Part shown: positions 1 through 9,369 of the stretch, one piece after another | How the letters are laid out: each line of letters opens with the position of its first letter | Numbering within the stretch: the stretch's first letter is position 1 | From: Saccharina japonica | Taxonomy: Eukaryota; Sar; Phaeophyceae; Laminariales; Laminariaceae | DNA: 64,000 nt | Direction: 5' to 3' | Assembly: GCA_008828725.1 (NCBI GenBank) | Contig: MEHQ01001506.1 | Location: forward strand, 45,907-109,906 | Program-made: the position numbers and the translations under genes | Notes under the pieces: model-generated | Database searches by the model: none | Told to the model about the DNA's origin: nothing | Seen by the model: the letters and a program-made list of their open reading frames with translations, nothing else

Positions 1-23
1 AGGCTCATAAGAAAGACTACGAC

Positions 24-32
24 GACTACTAT

Positions 33-91
<59 letters not shown>

Positions 92-92
92 T

Positions 93-126
<34 letters not shown>
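24..126. repeat. (TAC)n microsatellite
   Basis: About 100 bases of almost perfect TAC trinucleotides, interrupted only by two ATT variants. No gene is visible in the first 260 bases. Confidence 0.95.
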
Positions 127-260
127 GCGGTACTTAAAAACTTTCGCTTCACCAGTCTGAATGGAACATGTGTATGCGATACATTTTGTCGTAGGGGAAA
201 AACAAAATAAAATATCCTATATATTAAAATGTTACCACGTCGTCACGGGGGGGGTCGCAG

Positions 261-335
261 GTGGACTGGAGGAGGCTGGCCGCGGCGGTGAACCGGGGGG
301 GCGGCGCTCCCGTCGTCAGATGTTGGGACGGCGAG
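261..335 (+). CDS. internal exon of an unidentified gene
   Basis: A 75-base open segment lies between a good acceptor (GGGGTCGCAG before 261) and a good donor (GACGGCGAG, then GTGAGC at 336). It is phase 0 at both ends and reads 25 residues beginning VDWRRLAAAVNRGGG and ending CWDGE. The base composition is much richer in GC than its AT-rich flanks, as expected of an exon here. I do not recognise the protein. The rest of the gene would lie to the left of the window or in small exons I cannot place. A chance open stretch between splice-like signals cannot be ruled out. Confidence 0.4.
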
Positions 336-657
336 GTGAGCATCGCATGTTAGGACACTCTGTCCGGGAATAGAAGCCCATGTTAGGACAGCTGGCATGC
401 GAATAAAGGAGAAGATTATTAGAGATCGGGAACCGTTCCAGAATAATCGGTTGTTTGTCGTTTTAGAGAGAATCAGGCGTTTGGTTCATATTGGTGGCTA
501 AAAGAACAGCAACGAGGCACTGTTTGGTTGATCGTGTGAGTTGGAGTACCAAGTGGGCACAGCACGGAACAGTGCTGGCAGACTGGTAGAACACGCGAAC
601 AGACAGCTGGCATGCACATTGAATCGGGGGATTATATTATACGTACGAATTCCCGGC
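336..657. other. no gene seen
   Basis: AT-rich sequence with no exon-like segment. A piece near 413-475 (ATCGGGAACCGTT, then GTTTGTCGTTTT) recurs in diverged form near 58405-58460, so at least part is an old dispersed repeat. Confidence 0.5.
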
Positions 658-915
658 AAGAATGTTATTTGTATCATTACTATGTATTATAGCTAGGAAT
701 TCGGCCGATTATTTTTTTATGGTTTTTGCTTACGTAGGGCCTGGCTGCTGTGTAGAGATGTGGAGATGTATTTAGCGATGTTCAGAATGATATTTGTATC
801 ATTACTATGTATTATAGCTAGGAATTCGACCGATTATTTTTATGGGGTTTGCTTTCGTAGGGCCTGGTGGTTGTGTGGAGATGTGGAGATGTGGTGATGT
901 CCATGTCCCCGGCCA
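658..915. repeat. tandem duplication, unit about 125 bp
   Basis: Two successive copies share GTATCATTACTATGTATTAT, TAGCTAGGAATTCG and CGTAGGGCCTGG in the same order, followed by a partial third start near 915. No coding potential. The stretch to 1309 holds nothing I can identify. Confidence 0.8.
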
Positions 916-1309
916 GAATGGTATTTGTGTATATATAGCCTGGTAGAAATGTACCTACAGAAATAAAATAAACAATCAGCTGTGAGATCGAAGATTTCGT
1001 CAAGGCTCATCTTAGCAAGCTGTGTGTGATACTTCCTAAACAGGTACGTATTATATAAAATTACATACTGTTCAGGGCTGATTTTGGGAAAGGGTCTGTT
1101 GAATGTTCCATACGTATTTTATGTGCACCTATGATAGCAGGACATATGGTATATCTGCCCTGGAAGGCCTAGATCATTAAATGGGAATCTATCACCTAGT
1201 CCGAGGTTGTGAAAAGGGTTGACAGTAGGCACACCTTAGTTCGCCGGTAGCCCTCACCCATATATTTTCGAGTCGGGTGGACAAGCAAGCCCGGAGGGTA
1301 GGGGTGGGG

Positions 1310-1310
1310 N
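1310..1310. other. undetermined base (assembly join)
   Basis: The only N in the window. The LINE coding sequence starts immediately on its right side and unrelated sequence lies on its left. It therefore probably marks a collapsed gap or scaffold join and not a single unread base. Confidence 0.7.
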
Positions 1311-1669
1311 TCTTCGTCGAACGCTTAGTTGGTTGTGGACGTTCCTAGCTTGCGGTAATGTTCTACAAGCACTTCCCTTTTCCCCTTCGAACTACTAACC
1401 ATTTTACCGTTCTGTGCTCTTAATGTAGCTATCCCCGTATCTGCCTCTCCTGCTTGTTTGCCTAGTATCCCTTTTATCCCTACCCACATCTGCTTCATCC
1501 CGCCATCAAAGTCTTCATTCGTTTGATTAACTACGTCTTTCTGTACCCTTTTCTTCTTCTTCTCTACCACCTTTTTTACTTTCTTTCTAGCAATACCATA
1601 TTCCTCCCATCCTGACGTAGTTTTGCTCGATGTGTATCTTGCGTGTGCCTTTCTCCTTACTTTTATAGC

Positions 1670-2760
1670 CTATTTTACTTCTTCATCCCACCATTTAACT
1701 GCTCCATTGAATATTATCAACTTTTCCCCTATTATTTTACTTGCTGTGGTCTTGACCAACTTCTCCCATCCTTCTATTATCCTCGCTCCTGCACTATCTC
1801 TCTCAATATTGTTATTTGTCTTACCTATGCTTTCCAGCAGATCGGAAAAATGCTCTGCATTTTTAGCCATCTCTGCTTGGAATTCTTGCCGTTTTTCCTT
1901 CACTTCTAGCTTATCTATTCGCCATCTGTACAATTTCCTACCGCGCCTATTTTTGATAACTCTCGTCTGCTGGTTATCTGTCCATATTAGGCACTGATCC
2001 GTAGTTCCTACGTCCGCCGCGCATACATGCACTTCCGTTTCCTTACTGCTTCCATTTTCTACCACTATAAAGTCAAGAACGGAGCTTTCTCCCTCTTGTA
2101 TGCACTGTCTAGTCCATTCTGGCTCTGGATTTTTTACTCTTCCGTTCAAAGTCTTCATCTCATTGTTTTTAAGGAACTTCAGCATCTCTTCCCCGTTCTT
2201 ATTTTTTGTTACTTCCCCATACTGTCCAATGTTCTCGTTCGGGTTGCTTGCCTTCCCAATCCTTGAGTTAAAATCTCCGACTAGTACTACTTCTCCTTGT
2301 CTTTTATATTTTTGTACATCTACTGCTATTTCTCCGAACTTCTTCTGTATATCTTTTACCGTACGCTTCGACTCTGGGGGCATATAGATGTTTCCTAAGA
2401 AATAATATTTCGCTCCCCTCTCCCCTGGTATCTTTATCCAGATGCTTTCGTCGAATTTCGTGTCTTTGATCACTTCTACTATGTCACACAGGTATTTTTT
2501 TACTAGGAACCCTACTCCCCCCGCCCCCCTATTCTTCTTGTTCTGTCCTTTTCTCTTTTTCCCTATCCATGCGTACTCTCCAATTGTGCATCCTATTTCC
2601 CCTCCCTCTTTTTCCCACGACTCTTGAATTCCCACTATGTCGAGGTCGCGCTCACTTACTTATTCGGCTATTTCTATCCTCTTCCGGTCTTGCGTGGCGA
2701 ATCCACATACGTCCCATGATCCTATTCTCAGCTTCTTCTTCGTTTCACTGTTCGCTCGAC
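1670..2760 (-). pseudogene. LINE ORF2 endonuclease domain (EEP family), interrupted
   Basis: The main open stretch (2635-1670, about 320 residues) carries family motifs in order: GIQESW at the start, GGVGFLVKK, the catalytic-loop motif VVLVGDFNSRIG, and SSVLDFIVV near the end of the fold. Upstream of 2636 the same frame continues with the expected N-terminal strand (LRIGSWDVCG). It is interrupted by one in-frame TAA just before the ERDLDIVGIQES segment. A glutamate/lysine-rich linker follows the domain. The endonuclease would nick target DNA for target-primed reverse transcription. With the polymerase missing and the stop present, this copy is dead. Confidence 0.8.
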
Positions 2761-2809
2761 TCTTGTCTTTCGTTTTTTCTCCTTCGTTGCTACTTCTGTG
2801 TTCTCTTCT

Positions 2810-3229
2810 TTAAGCTTTCTTACTGTTTCCCTTTCCGGTTTTGTCTTCTTGCTCTACGCCACTGTATTTCTCTCCCATTCCCTTTGGGCCACTTACTGTT
2901 TCCTGCCTCCCCTTACCTTCGTTCACCCTAGGACAACGTCTTAGATTCGCTAGTCCATTAGCTATACATACCCTCCACCCCAGTCTTCTAACCCATGCCG
3001 ACACGTTTTCTGTCTCTAACCTCTGCCACTCCATGCTCGCTTTCGGTTTAAGCGTGACACTAAAATGCTCTCCCTCCCTTTCTACTTGTCCTAATGCAAG
3101 GCAGTATAGTCCTACTTCGTCGCACTTGCTGTTGAACTCTATTCTCGTCATGTCGCTAGGAACTCCGAATGCCAGCACTACTAGTACTTTACCCTTCCAA
3201 TCTTTCTTACTCCACCCACCCTGCCTCAC
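2810..3229 (-). pseudogene. LINE upstream ORF (ORF1-like)
   Basis: An open stretch of 139 residues directly upstream of the endonuclease in the same orientation. It contains a predicted strand-helix segment (KGKVLVVLAFGVPSD, then MTRIEFNSKCDEVGLY) that could be an RNA-binding fold. A basic, glycine-rich C-terminus (GKGRQETVSGPKGMGEK) follows. I see no zinc knuckle. The position fits ORF1 of a LINE or an N-terminal extension of ORF2. It probably starts upstream of 3229 because no convincing ATG context is seen. Confidence 0.5.
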
Positions 3230-3330
3230 CGTCTTTCTCCGGATCTCTTTCGAGACTATCTCCAGCTTGTTTTCGTTAATATTGGTAGTGGGAAATGTTC
3301 AAGTTACTGGGACTTCCCAATCCTAGTACT

Positions 3331-4139
3331 CGTTGAGGGTCTGGTGTCTTTCAGTTCTTTTGCCGGCGCACCACACTAAATAGTGTCTCCAACACGGGCT
3401 CGTAGCCTGGAGCCAAGTTCAACACCCTTAACACAAGTACCCCACGTTTGTGTCAGGCCATCTGCATGGTAACCATCCTGGCATCCCACGACCGTATCTT
3501 CTATCTTCTTGCCCCGCTGCTGTACTGGTTACTTTCCTCCAGGGAGGTCATTTTTACCGTGCAAGGTTCAAGGACGGCTTGCATAACACAAAGTCTTACT
3601 CACACATCGGGATGCCCCGTACGTCGCTTCCTCCATCGTATGTACGTTTCACCATGGGTAGCTACCCCACTAATGCTCCCGAGTAGACCTTCGCTGCCGA
3701 AAGCTTGGCCAACGATCCCCCTACACTTTGTACCGGCTTCTATCGTTCAAGATGTCAATATATCTACGTACCGCTTGGTGTTCCGTCTCTTTGGTCGTGT
3801 GGTCGGTCAATGGCAAAGCGTTTGTTTCATGAGTTCAATAAGCCTGACTTAATGCCATGCATCATCCACCCCTCCCCTTCATTTGGCGCATGGTATGTGC
3901 ACCAAGTTTCAGGGGTTTAGGACGATGTCGGACCAGACTTCCACCGCCCAATGGAAATCGGTAAATTTTTCCGGGTATCTCACCACAAGACCCCAACCTT
4001 CATGTGAATTGAACATGTCGGGGTGACCTTGCTGTATCTATGTGCGTGCATGTAAGGTGGTCCTCCTTCATGCTAGGTTTTTTGTCTATGTTTCAAGGTT
4101 TTGCTGTTCTTACCTGGTACGATATGGGAGTAGATATAC
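3331..4139. other. no gene seen; possible LINE 5' region
   Basis: About 800 bases without exon-like splice signals. It adjoins the 5' side of the LINE and may be its untranslated region. Open frames on the plus strand here lack protein-like composition. Confidence 0.4.
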
Positions 4140-4510
4140 ACTAAGTGTGTGGTTTGGGTTTTGATATTTGGAAAAAAAACTGGTTAGTTTAGTAAGTTCA
4201 TGTCTATGTCCGGTTTGTGTTTTGATATGAGAAAAAAAAACTGGTTAGTTGAGTAGTTTCATGTCTATGTCTGGTTTGTGTTTTGATATGGAGAAAAAAA
4301 AACTGGTTAGTTTAGTAATTTCATGTCTATTTCCGGTTTGTGTTTTGATACGAAAAAAAAAACTGGTTAGTTTAGTAATTTCATGCCTATATCCGGTTTG
4401 TGTTTTGATATGAGGAAAAAAAACTGGTTAGTTTAGTAATTGCATGTCTATGTCCGGTTTGTGTTTTGATATGAGAAAAAAAAACTGGTTAGCTCAGTAG
4501 TTTCATGTCT
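4140..4510. repeat. minisatellite, unit about 62 bp, six copies
   Basis: Six successive units each contain TTTCATGTCTATGTCCGG, TTTGTGTTTTGATA, a run of 7-9 A and CTGGTTAG. The units differ mainly in A-run length and a few substitutions. Confidence 0.95.
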
Positions 4511-4621
4511 AAAGTCTGGTGGCTTGTTTTACAGCGTCGTTGCCACTCGACGCCAACCCATGGTTGTCTAGCAGAATCTAGTGGAGAGGGAGGTACGCGT
4601 GGTATTCAGTAATTCATTTTC

Positions 4622-4720
4622 ATGCATGGCCGTAGTCGTATGACCATAGACCCTCGCATCTCTACAATGCCGGGACGGGGTCCGTCGGGTTTCTCGGGTC
4701 GGGATCAGTTCGGGTCAGAT
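4622..4720 (+). mobile_element. E1 short element, copy 1
   Basis: Starts ATGCATGGCCGTAGTCGTAT, followed by GACCATAGACCCTCGCAT and ACAATGCCGGGACGGGG. The usual 3' end (TCACCAACCAGGCAG) is replaced by CGGGTCGGG, where the neighbouring minisatellite begins. Confidence 0.85.
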
Positions 4721-5335
4721 GGGGCCAACCTAACCCGACCCGGTCCGACCCGGGCCGAAACGGTCCGGCCCGGTCCGATCCGACCCGACCCGATCCCACC
4801 CGATCCGACCCGACCCGGTCCGACCCGGTCCGACCCGACCCGACCCGGTCCGACCCGGTCCGACCCGGTCCGATCCGACCCGACCCGACCCGACCCGGTC
4901 TGACCCGACCCGACCCCATCCGATCCGACCCGGTCCGACCCGATCCAACCCGGTCCGACCCGGTCCGACCCGGTCCAACCCGGTCCGAACCGTTCCGACC
5001 CGGTCCGACCCAGTCCGACCCGGTCCGACCCGTTCCGACCCGGTCCGACCCGGTCCGATCCGACTTGACCCGGTCCGACCCGACCCGGTCCGGTCCGGTC
5101 CGGTCCGGTCCGGTCCAGTCCGACCCGGTCAGACCCGGTCCGACCCGGTCCGACCCGGTCCGACCCGGTCCGACCCGGTCCGACCTGTTCCGACCCGGTC
5201 CGACCCGGTCCGACCCTGTCCAACACGATCCGACCCGGTCCGACCCGATCCGACCCGGTCCGACCCGATCCGGTCCGACCCGACCCGGTCCGACCCGACC
5301 CGGTCCGACCCGACCCGATCCGCGGTCGGATCAAT
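4700..5335. repeat. GGTCCGACCC minisatellite
   Basis: About 600 bases of a degenerate 10-mer (GGTCCGACCC with CGATCC and CGTTCC variants). The unit is nearly its own complement, so both strands are open in several frames and give Gly-Arg-Ser-Asp-Val-Pro repeats. These open frames are not genes. A related GGGTCGGGTC tract occurs at 10612-10755. Confidence 0.95.
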
Positions 5336-5377
5336 GGCCCCGTGAATAGCCCTGAACAATCACTACAGCAGTAGCCG

Positions 5378-5701
5378 TCAAGTCCAGTGCAGCCGACGCC
5401 TCAAAACAGACAGCCTCACGTATACATACAAATACACCCCTGCCGTTTCTTGTTCAAGATTTCGCCCCTCCACAGGCTTCCCTCGCGCCCTGAAGATCAC
5501 CTCCAGCAGCATGTCTGAGCCCAGCTCAGCCTCAGCCTCAGTCACAGTCACCATCACCACGAGCAGCATCATCGTTATCATCATCGTCATCGCCTCGGCC
5601 ACAGCAGCAACCGCGGGGGTACACGCAAGGGACCGGCGGCCTTGGGTCAACAGGCGGCACGTGCGGTACCGCGAGAAGTATGATGAGCCAATGCTCCAGC
5701 A
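5378..5701. other. GC-rich stretch, possible upstream coding sequence
   Basis: Open in both directions for long stretches. The plus strand contains a protein-like segment (RYREKYDEPMLQQWREG near 5665-5710) in a different frame from the EF-hand-like exon. A G-run near 5769 separates the two, so a miscounted homopolymer could join them. I cannot decide which frame is real. Confidence 0.3.
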
Positions 5702-8700
5702 GTGGCGGGAGGGACGGCGGCGGCGGCGGCAGCGGCGGCGGTACATCAGCCGTCCTCGCGGTCGTGGGCGGGGGGGGGGGAAGGGGGGGAGGAGGAGGAG
5801 GAGGCAGACGCTGTGGATCGCGAGGTGTTGCAGAAGGCTCTGGACGCGGTGCGGCACCGGGTGAAGCACTACCGCATGTACATCAAGCCTTCTTTTCAGG
5901 CAAGCAACGCAACGAAGTTCTGACACGTGACGCGTGCCTGCTGCTGCTGCTGCTGCTACGGCACAGTAGAGGGATGCACGTAATGCTGTTACGAACCTCC
6001 TTTCATGAGCGACAGCTCTATATAGTCTCAACCCAACAACTCGATTTTTCGAGACAAACTTATACGCGCGAGCAAATGAACAGGCGCAAATGGTATATCG
6101 TAGGCGTACCACAAAACAAAACACAAGAGGGGGAGGGGGGGGGGAGACGTACTCATTTGTTGCTCGCCTGAGTCATTTGACCATTGACCAGGCATCCCTT
6201 TTAAGACGGAGCGGGGCGGGGGGGGGCTACGATTTGAGAGAGGGGTTGTGTCAGGCCTAGGAGACCTATATTTCAGCGGTATTTCTATTTAACCGGAATG
6301 GGTACATACGATATAGTTGAATTTTACCCGTGCCAAGCCATTTAAGTTATTTTATCGGTGTTTCTCTTAAATCGAGCTATCTTAAATCGATGTTCTCTTA
6401 AATCGAGTTCTCTTAAATCGTCGCCCCCCTCCCCTCCCCCCTGTAGCAAAAAGCCGGAGCGCCGATGTATTAGACAGTTTTATTTGGATGAGGGAACTCC
6501 GTCAGTCCGTGTTAAGAAATACCACGTTGTACCGAACTATAAGGGTCTATTATACTAAATACTACTGTACGAACGTTTCTTATATTTTGGTACAGAGTGG
6601 TACCTCGTGAGAAACACCAGCCTATGCATTGTCGTGAGCCGTGAGCTCGTTCAGTAGCGACTGCAGCACAGTAGTAGCCTATCTACAATAGAGCAGCCAA
6701 TGCTCGTATGTATGGAGTACCTACCGGAGAAATCGGCAAACATCAGCCTATCGTCGTGACTTTGTTTACTAGTGACTGCAGCGCAGTAGCCTATCTACAG
6801 AAGCAATCGATGTTCAGAGCATGGAGTACCCCTGCCGAAGAAATAGGCTAACATCAGCCTATCGTCGTGACTTTGTTTAAAGTAGCAACTGCAGCACAGC
6901 AGCCTTTCTACAGTATTCAATGCTTAGTGCGTACAGCATCGAGCATTGCTGAAGAAAGGGGCAACATCGGTATAATGGCGTGAGCTTGTTCAGAAGCGAC
7001 TGCTGTCACATTTTGGGCCCAAAAGAACTGCGCAGCGTTTTTTTTTTGCTTTGTTTGTTTTTTAACCATCACTTTTTTTAATACTTGCAAGCTCTCTGCA
7101 CAAGCCGTGGCCACAAGCGTCTGCCCTCCTCCTCCTCCTCCTCCCCGGTATAAATGCCTTCCTTTTTCTTCATTCTTTATCGCGGAGGGGGGGGGTCAGC
7201 ATTGTTAGCACTGCTCGTCGGTTTTCATCGAATTGTATGGAGGCATGACTCTTTTGATGTACTATTGATATAATATGTACAGGAGGTAGTCGATGCACGT
7301 TTTGTTTCGTGGGTTCGTTTCGCGTGTGCAGCCCAGACTCCCCCCCCCCTCCGCAACAAATTTGGTCACGCGCGCCAAGTATCCCTCGCTTCCTCCGCCA
7401 CCCCTCCTCCCCCCCTCCCACCCACCACCATGCCCCGTAACGAAAGGGGTGCGCAATGCCTGCCTGGTTGGTGAAAACCCAACGTGCTCCGTCCCGGCAT
7501 TTGTAAGGATGCGAGGGTCTATGGTCATACGACTACGGCCGTGCATTAATATGAAGCAACCCCCCCCCCCCCCCCCCCCCAACCACACCGCCATGCCTCG
7601 GTCTCGAAAGGGATGCGTGTCGTCAATGGTCAAAAAGGACTAAGGCAAGCAACAAAATGAGCACACGCCCCCCCCCGCGCCTATCTCTCTCTCTCCTCGG
7701 CCTTTTACTGCTTGCCTGTTTATTATCAAAAAACAAAACGCCCTTTCCTTGTTCACGATTTCAATTTTGACCAAACAAAACGATCAGCCGTTTAATTCGT
7801 TATATGTGCATAGGACGTTTTTTTTCTTCTTTTCTTCTTATTTTTTTCCTTTTTTTTTTTTCGCAGGACTTCGATCCGAACAACAAGAAGAAGATTACTC
7901 GCGCCAGCAGTTCTACGCTCGGTGGCTCGGAAAATATGAATCTCAACTCACCGAGCGCAGACAGGACACGCATCTGCCCAGGTGAAGATGACGAGCAGAC
8001 ACCTGCCACGATAAACAGTCAGTCCCTCGCACGGGTATACATAAAATCTATCAAATTTATACATTAGTGGGGCCTACATAAGGCGACCCCGTGCCAAGAC
8101 ATTTTGATCGCCTTATCTCGAGTTGGTCGCCTTTATTCGTATAGTCAGTTGTATTCAAAGTTACAGTCGTGCCAGCCGATTTTGGCCGCCCTATTATCTC
8201 GAGTGGTCGCCTTATTCATGTCGCCTTATATAGGCCCCACCTACTGCTGTATATATATATATACTTCGTACAAGTAAGTGTTGGATGGGGTGTGTTGAAT
8301 GAATTAATTTTGCGGAAAGGGGACTTCACCACCACCACCATTCATTGTGGGCACAGGATTGTTTGGAATTTGGGTTGGCCCCCTTGATTCCAGCGTTTAG
8401 TTTGAGGTGTGGGCAGGAGGGGGTGGGCACGCCGAGCCCCTCCAACTCGCGCTCCGCCTCCGTGTTCCCCCTCGACGCCCGACGTCGTGCCATGCCCGCC
8501 ATTGCCGAGAGATTCTGCAGACATCGCCAATCCTGTGGACACCGTGAGCTCCTTCACAAATTGTACTTAACTAGGCGTTCCTATTGCCAAATTGTACTTA
8601 AATAGCGTTATATTATGGGGGTGGATGAATAAGGAGTGAGAACAATAATATGCGACCATGTCGGGGTGTATGGAGAAAAATAGCACTCTTCATCAAATAG

Positions 8701-9185
8701 GTGTGGCACAATAATATATACGGTATATATCATATACCAGGTATAAATAAATAATGATGTATATTATTATATTGTTTCAGGTAGGTTGTTCGTGATATGG
8801 GGGGTATAATTAATTAGTTTAGCGAACGAGGGAAAAATAATAGTCGAGGTATATCTGTCGAGGTAGAACACGTTTTGGCTGCGATTTTTATTTTTCCGAA
8901 TGAACGGGCTTGCTTGACCCTAGGAATCGTCGGGCCTTCATTATTCTTGTTACTGCAATATGCTTCATTATATATGTCAGGGGCATTGCTCATCGGGTAC
9001 GTAGTATTTTTGTTTCTTTAAAAAACAAAAACAGTTTTTGTTTTTGGGTGAGCGTAGATACAGACCCTCGCGAGTGGACAAACCACCCCCAGAAAAAAAC
9101 ATGGAGCACTCTTACCGTACGTAAGCATGCGTCTGCTCTCTTAACGGGATATCCCCTCCCCCTCCCCTCCCCCTCCCCCTTCCTC

Positions 9186-9240
<55 letters not shown>

Positions 9241-9369
9241 TTCTCCCTTTGTACGCACAGCTACACCGTCCACGAGCGGAGCCCCGGAGTGCGCGTGCGA
9301 TACGCAGCATTCTGCAACGATGTCGAGCCGCAAGAGCGAGGAGCGGGGGGGGCGATGTTTGCGGCCTAG
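5702..9369 (+). CDS. EF-hand-like protein, three exons, frame break in exon 2
   Basis: Exons: about 5702-5899, 7867-7981 and 9261-9369 (TAG stop). Exon 1 ends with an acidic run, then VDREVLQKALDAVRHRVKHY and MYIKPSFQ. Exon 2 opens DFDPNNKKKITR. It then reads QQFYARWLGKYESQLTERRQ one frame over, with the shift near 7903. Exon 3 gives GVRVRYAAFCNDVEPQE. The order (helix, KPxFQDFD, ITRxQF, then YxAFCxDV) matches a calcium-binding-like repeat family common in flagellated protists; that match is from memory. Intron 1 begins GC, not GT (CAG, then GCAAGC at 5900). The exon 2/3 junction fits in the second frame (phase 2). The frame break could be a lost base or an assembly error. Exon 1's left border is unclear because it follows a G homopolymer. 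GC-rich sequence back to about 5400 may hold more coding sequence. Confidence 0.55.
6140..6205 (-). mobile_element. E2 short element, copy 1
   Basis: Reverse copy of the E2 unit (CGTACTCATTTGTTGCTCGC, then TCATTTGACCATTGACCA, then CATCCC). A GGGGGGGGGG run lies on its outer side. It lies in intron 1 of the EF-hand-like gene. Confidence 0.85.
6605..7005. repeat. tandem repeat, unit about 120 bp, three and a half copies
   Basis: Successive diverged copies share CAGCCTATCGTCGTGAC, GACTGCAGCACAG and TAGCCTATCTACA. Located inside intron 1 of the EF-hand-like gene. Confidence 0.8.
7455..7580 (-). mobile_element. E1 short element, copy 2, with a 21-base C run
   Basis: Reverse E1 copy from GCCTGCCTGGTTGGTGAAAA to ACGACTACGGCCGTGCAT. 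It is followed within 13 bases by a run of 21 C (7560-7580). Confidence 0.95.
7597..7675 (+). mobile_element. E2 short element, copy 2
   Basis: GTCTCGAAAGGGATGCGTG, then a GTCAATGGTC core and ACTAAGGCAAGCAAC, ending in a C run. It follows copy 2 of E1 within 20 bases, so the two were inserted next to each other. Confidence 0.9.
8068..8239. mobile_element. MITE with GTGGGGCCTA terminal inverted repeats
   Basis: The ends are inverted copies: GTGGGGCCTACATAAGGCGA on the left and TCGCCTTATATAGGCCCCAC on the right. There are internal subrepeats (CGTGCCA, ATCTCGAG, GGTCGCC). TA flanks both ends, consistent with a TA target duplication. No coding capacity. Lies in intron 2 of the EF-hand-like gene. 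Related TCTTAAATCG motifs at 6320-6420 may be a broken relative. Confidence 0.75.
9188..9238. repeat. (CT)n tract next to the exon 3 acceptor
   Basis: About 50 bases of CT dinucleotide directly upstream of the acceptor at 9260. It forms an extreme polypyrimidine tract for the EF-hand-like gene's last exon. Confidence 0.9.

Larger units (their letters stand above)
1321..3330 (-). mobile_element. non-LTR retrotransposon (LINE) fragment with endonuclease
   Basis: Minus-strand remnant of a LINE. In coding order it holds an upstream ORF (3229-2810), the apurinic-type endonuclease (about 2760-1670) and the linker toward reverse transcriptase (1570-1325). It then stops at the undetermined base at 1310. 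No reverse transcriptase is present. LINEs are normally cut at the 5' side, so loss of the 3' part here is best explained by the assembly join. The AT-rich, lysine/glutamate-rich codon use differs from the GC-rich host exons nearby. Confidence 0.85.

Noticed and set aside
4705-5334. 209-codon open frame on the minus strand
   Set aside because: It is entirely the GGTCCGACCC minisatellite. Other frames and the opposite strand are equally open.
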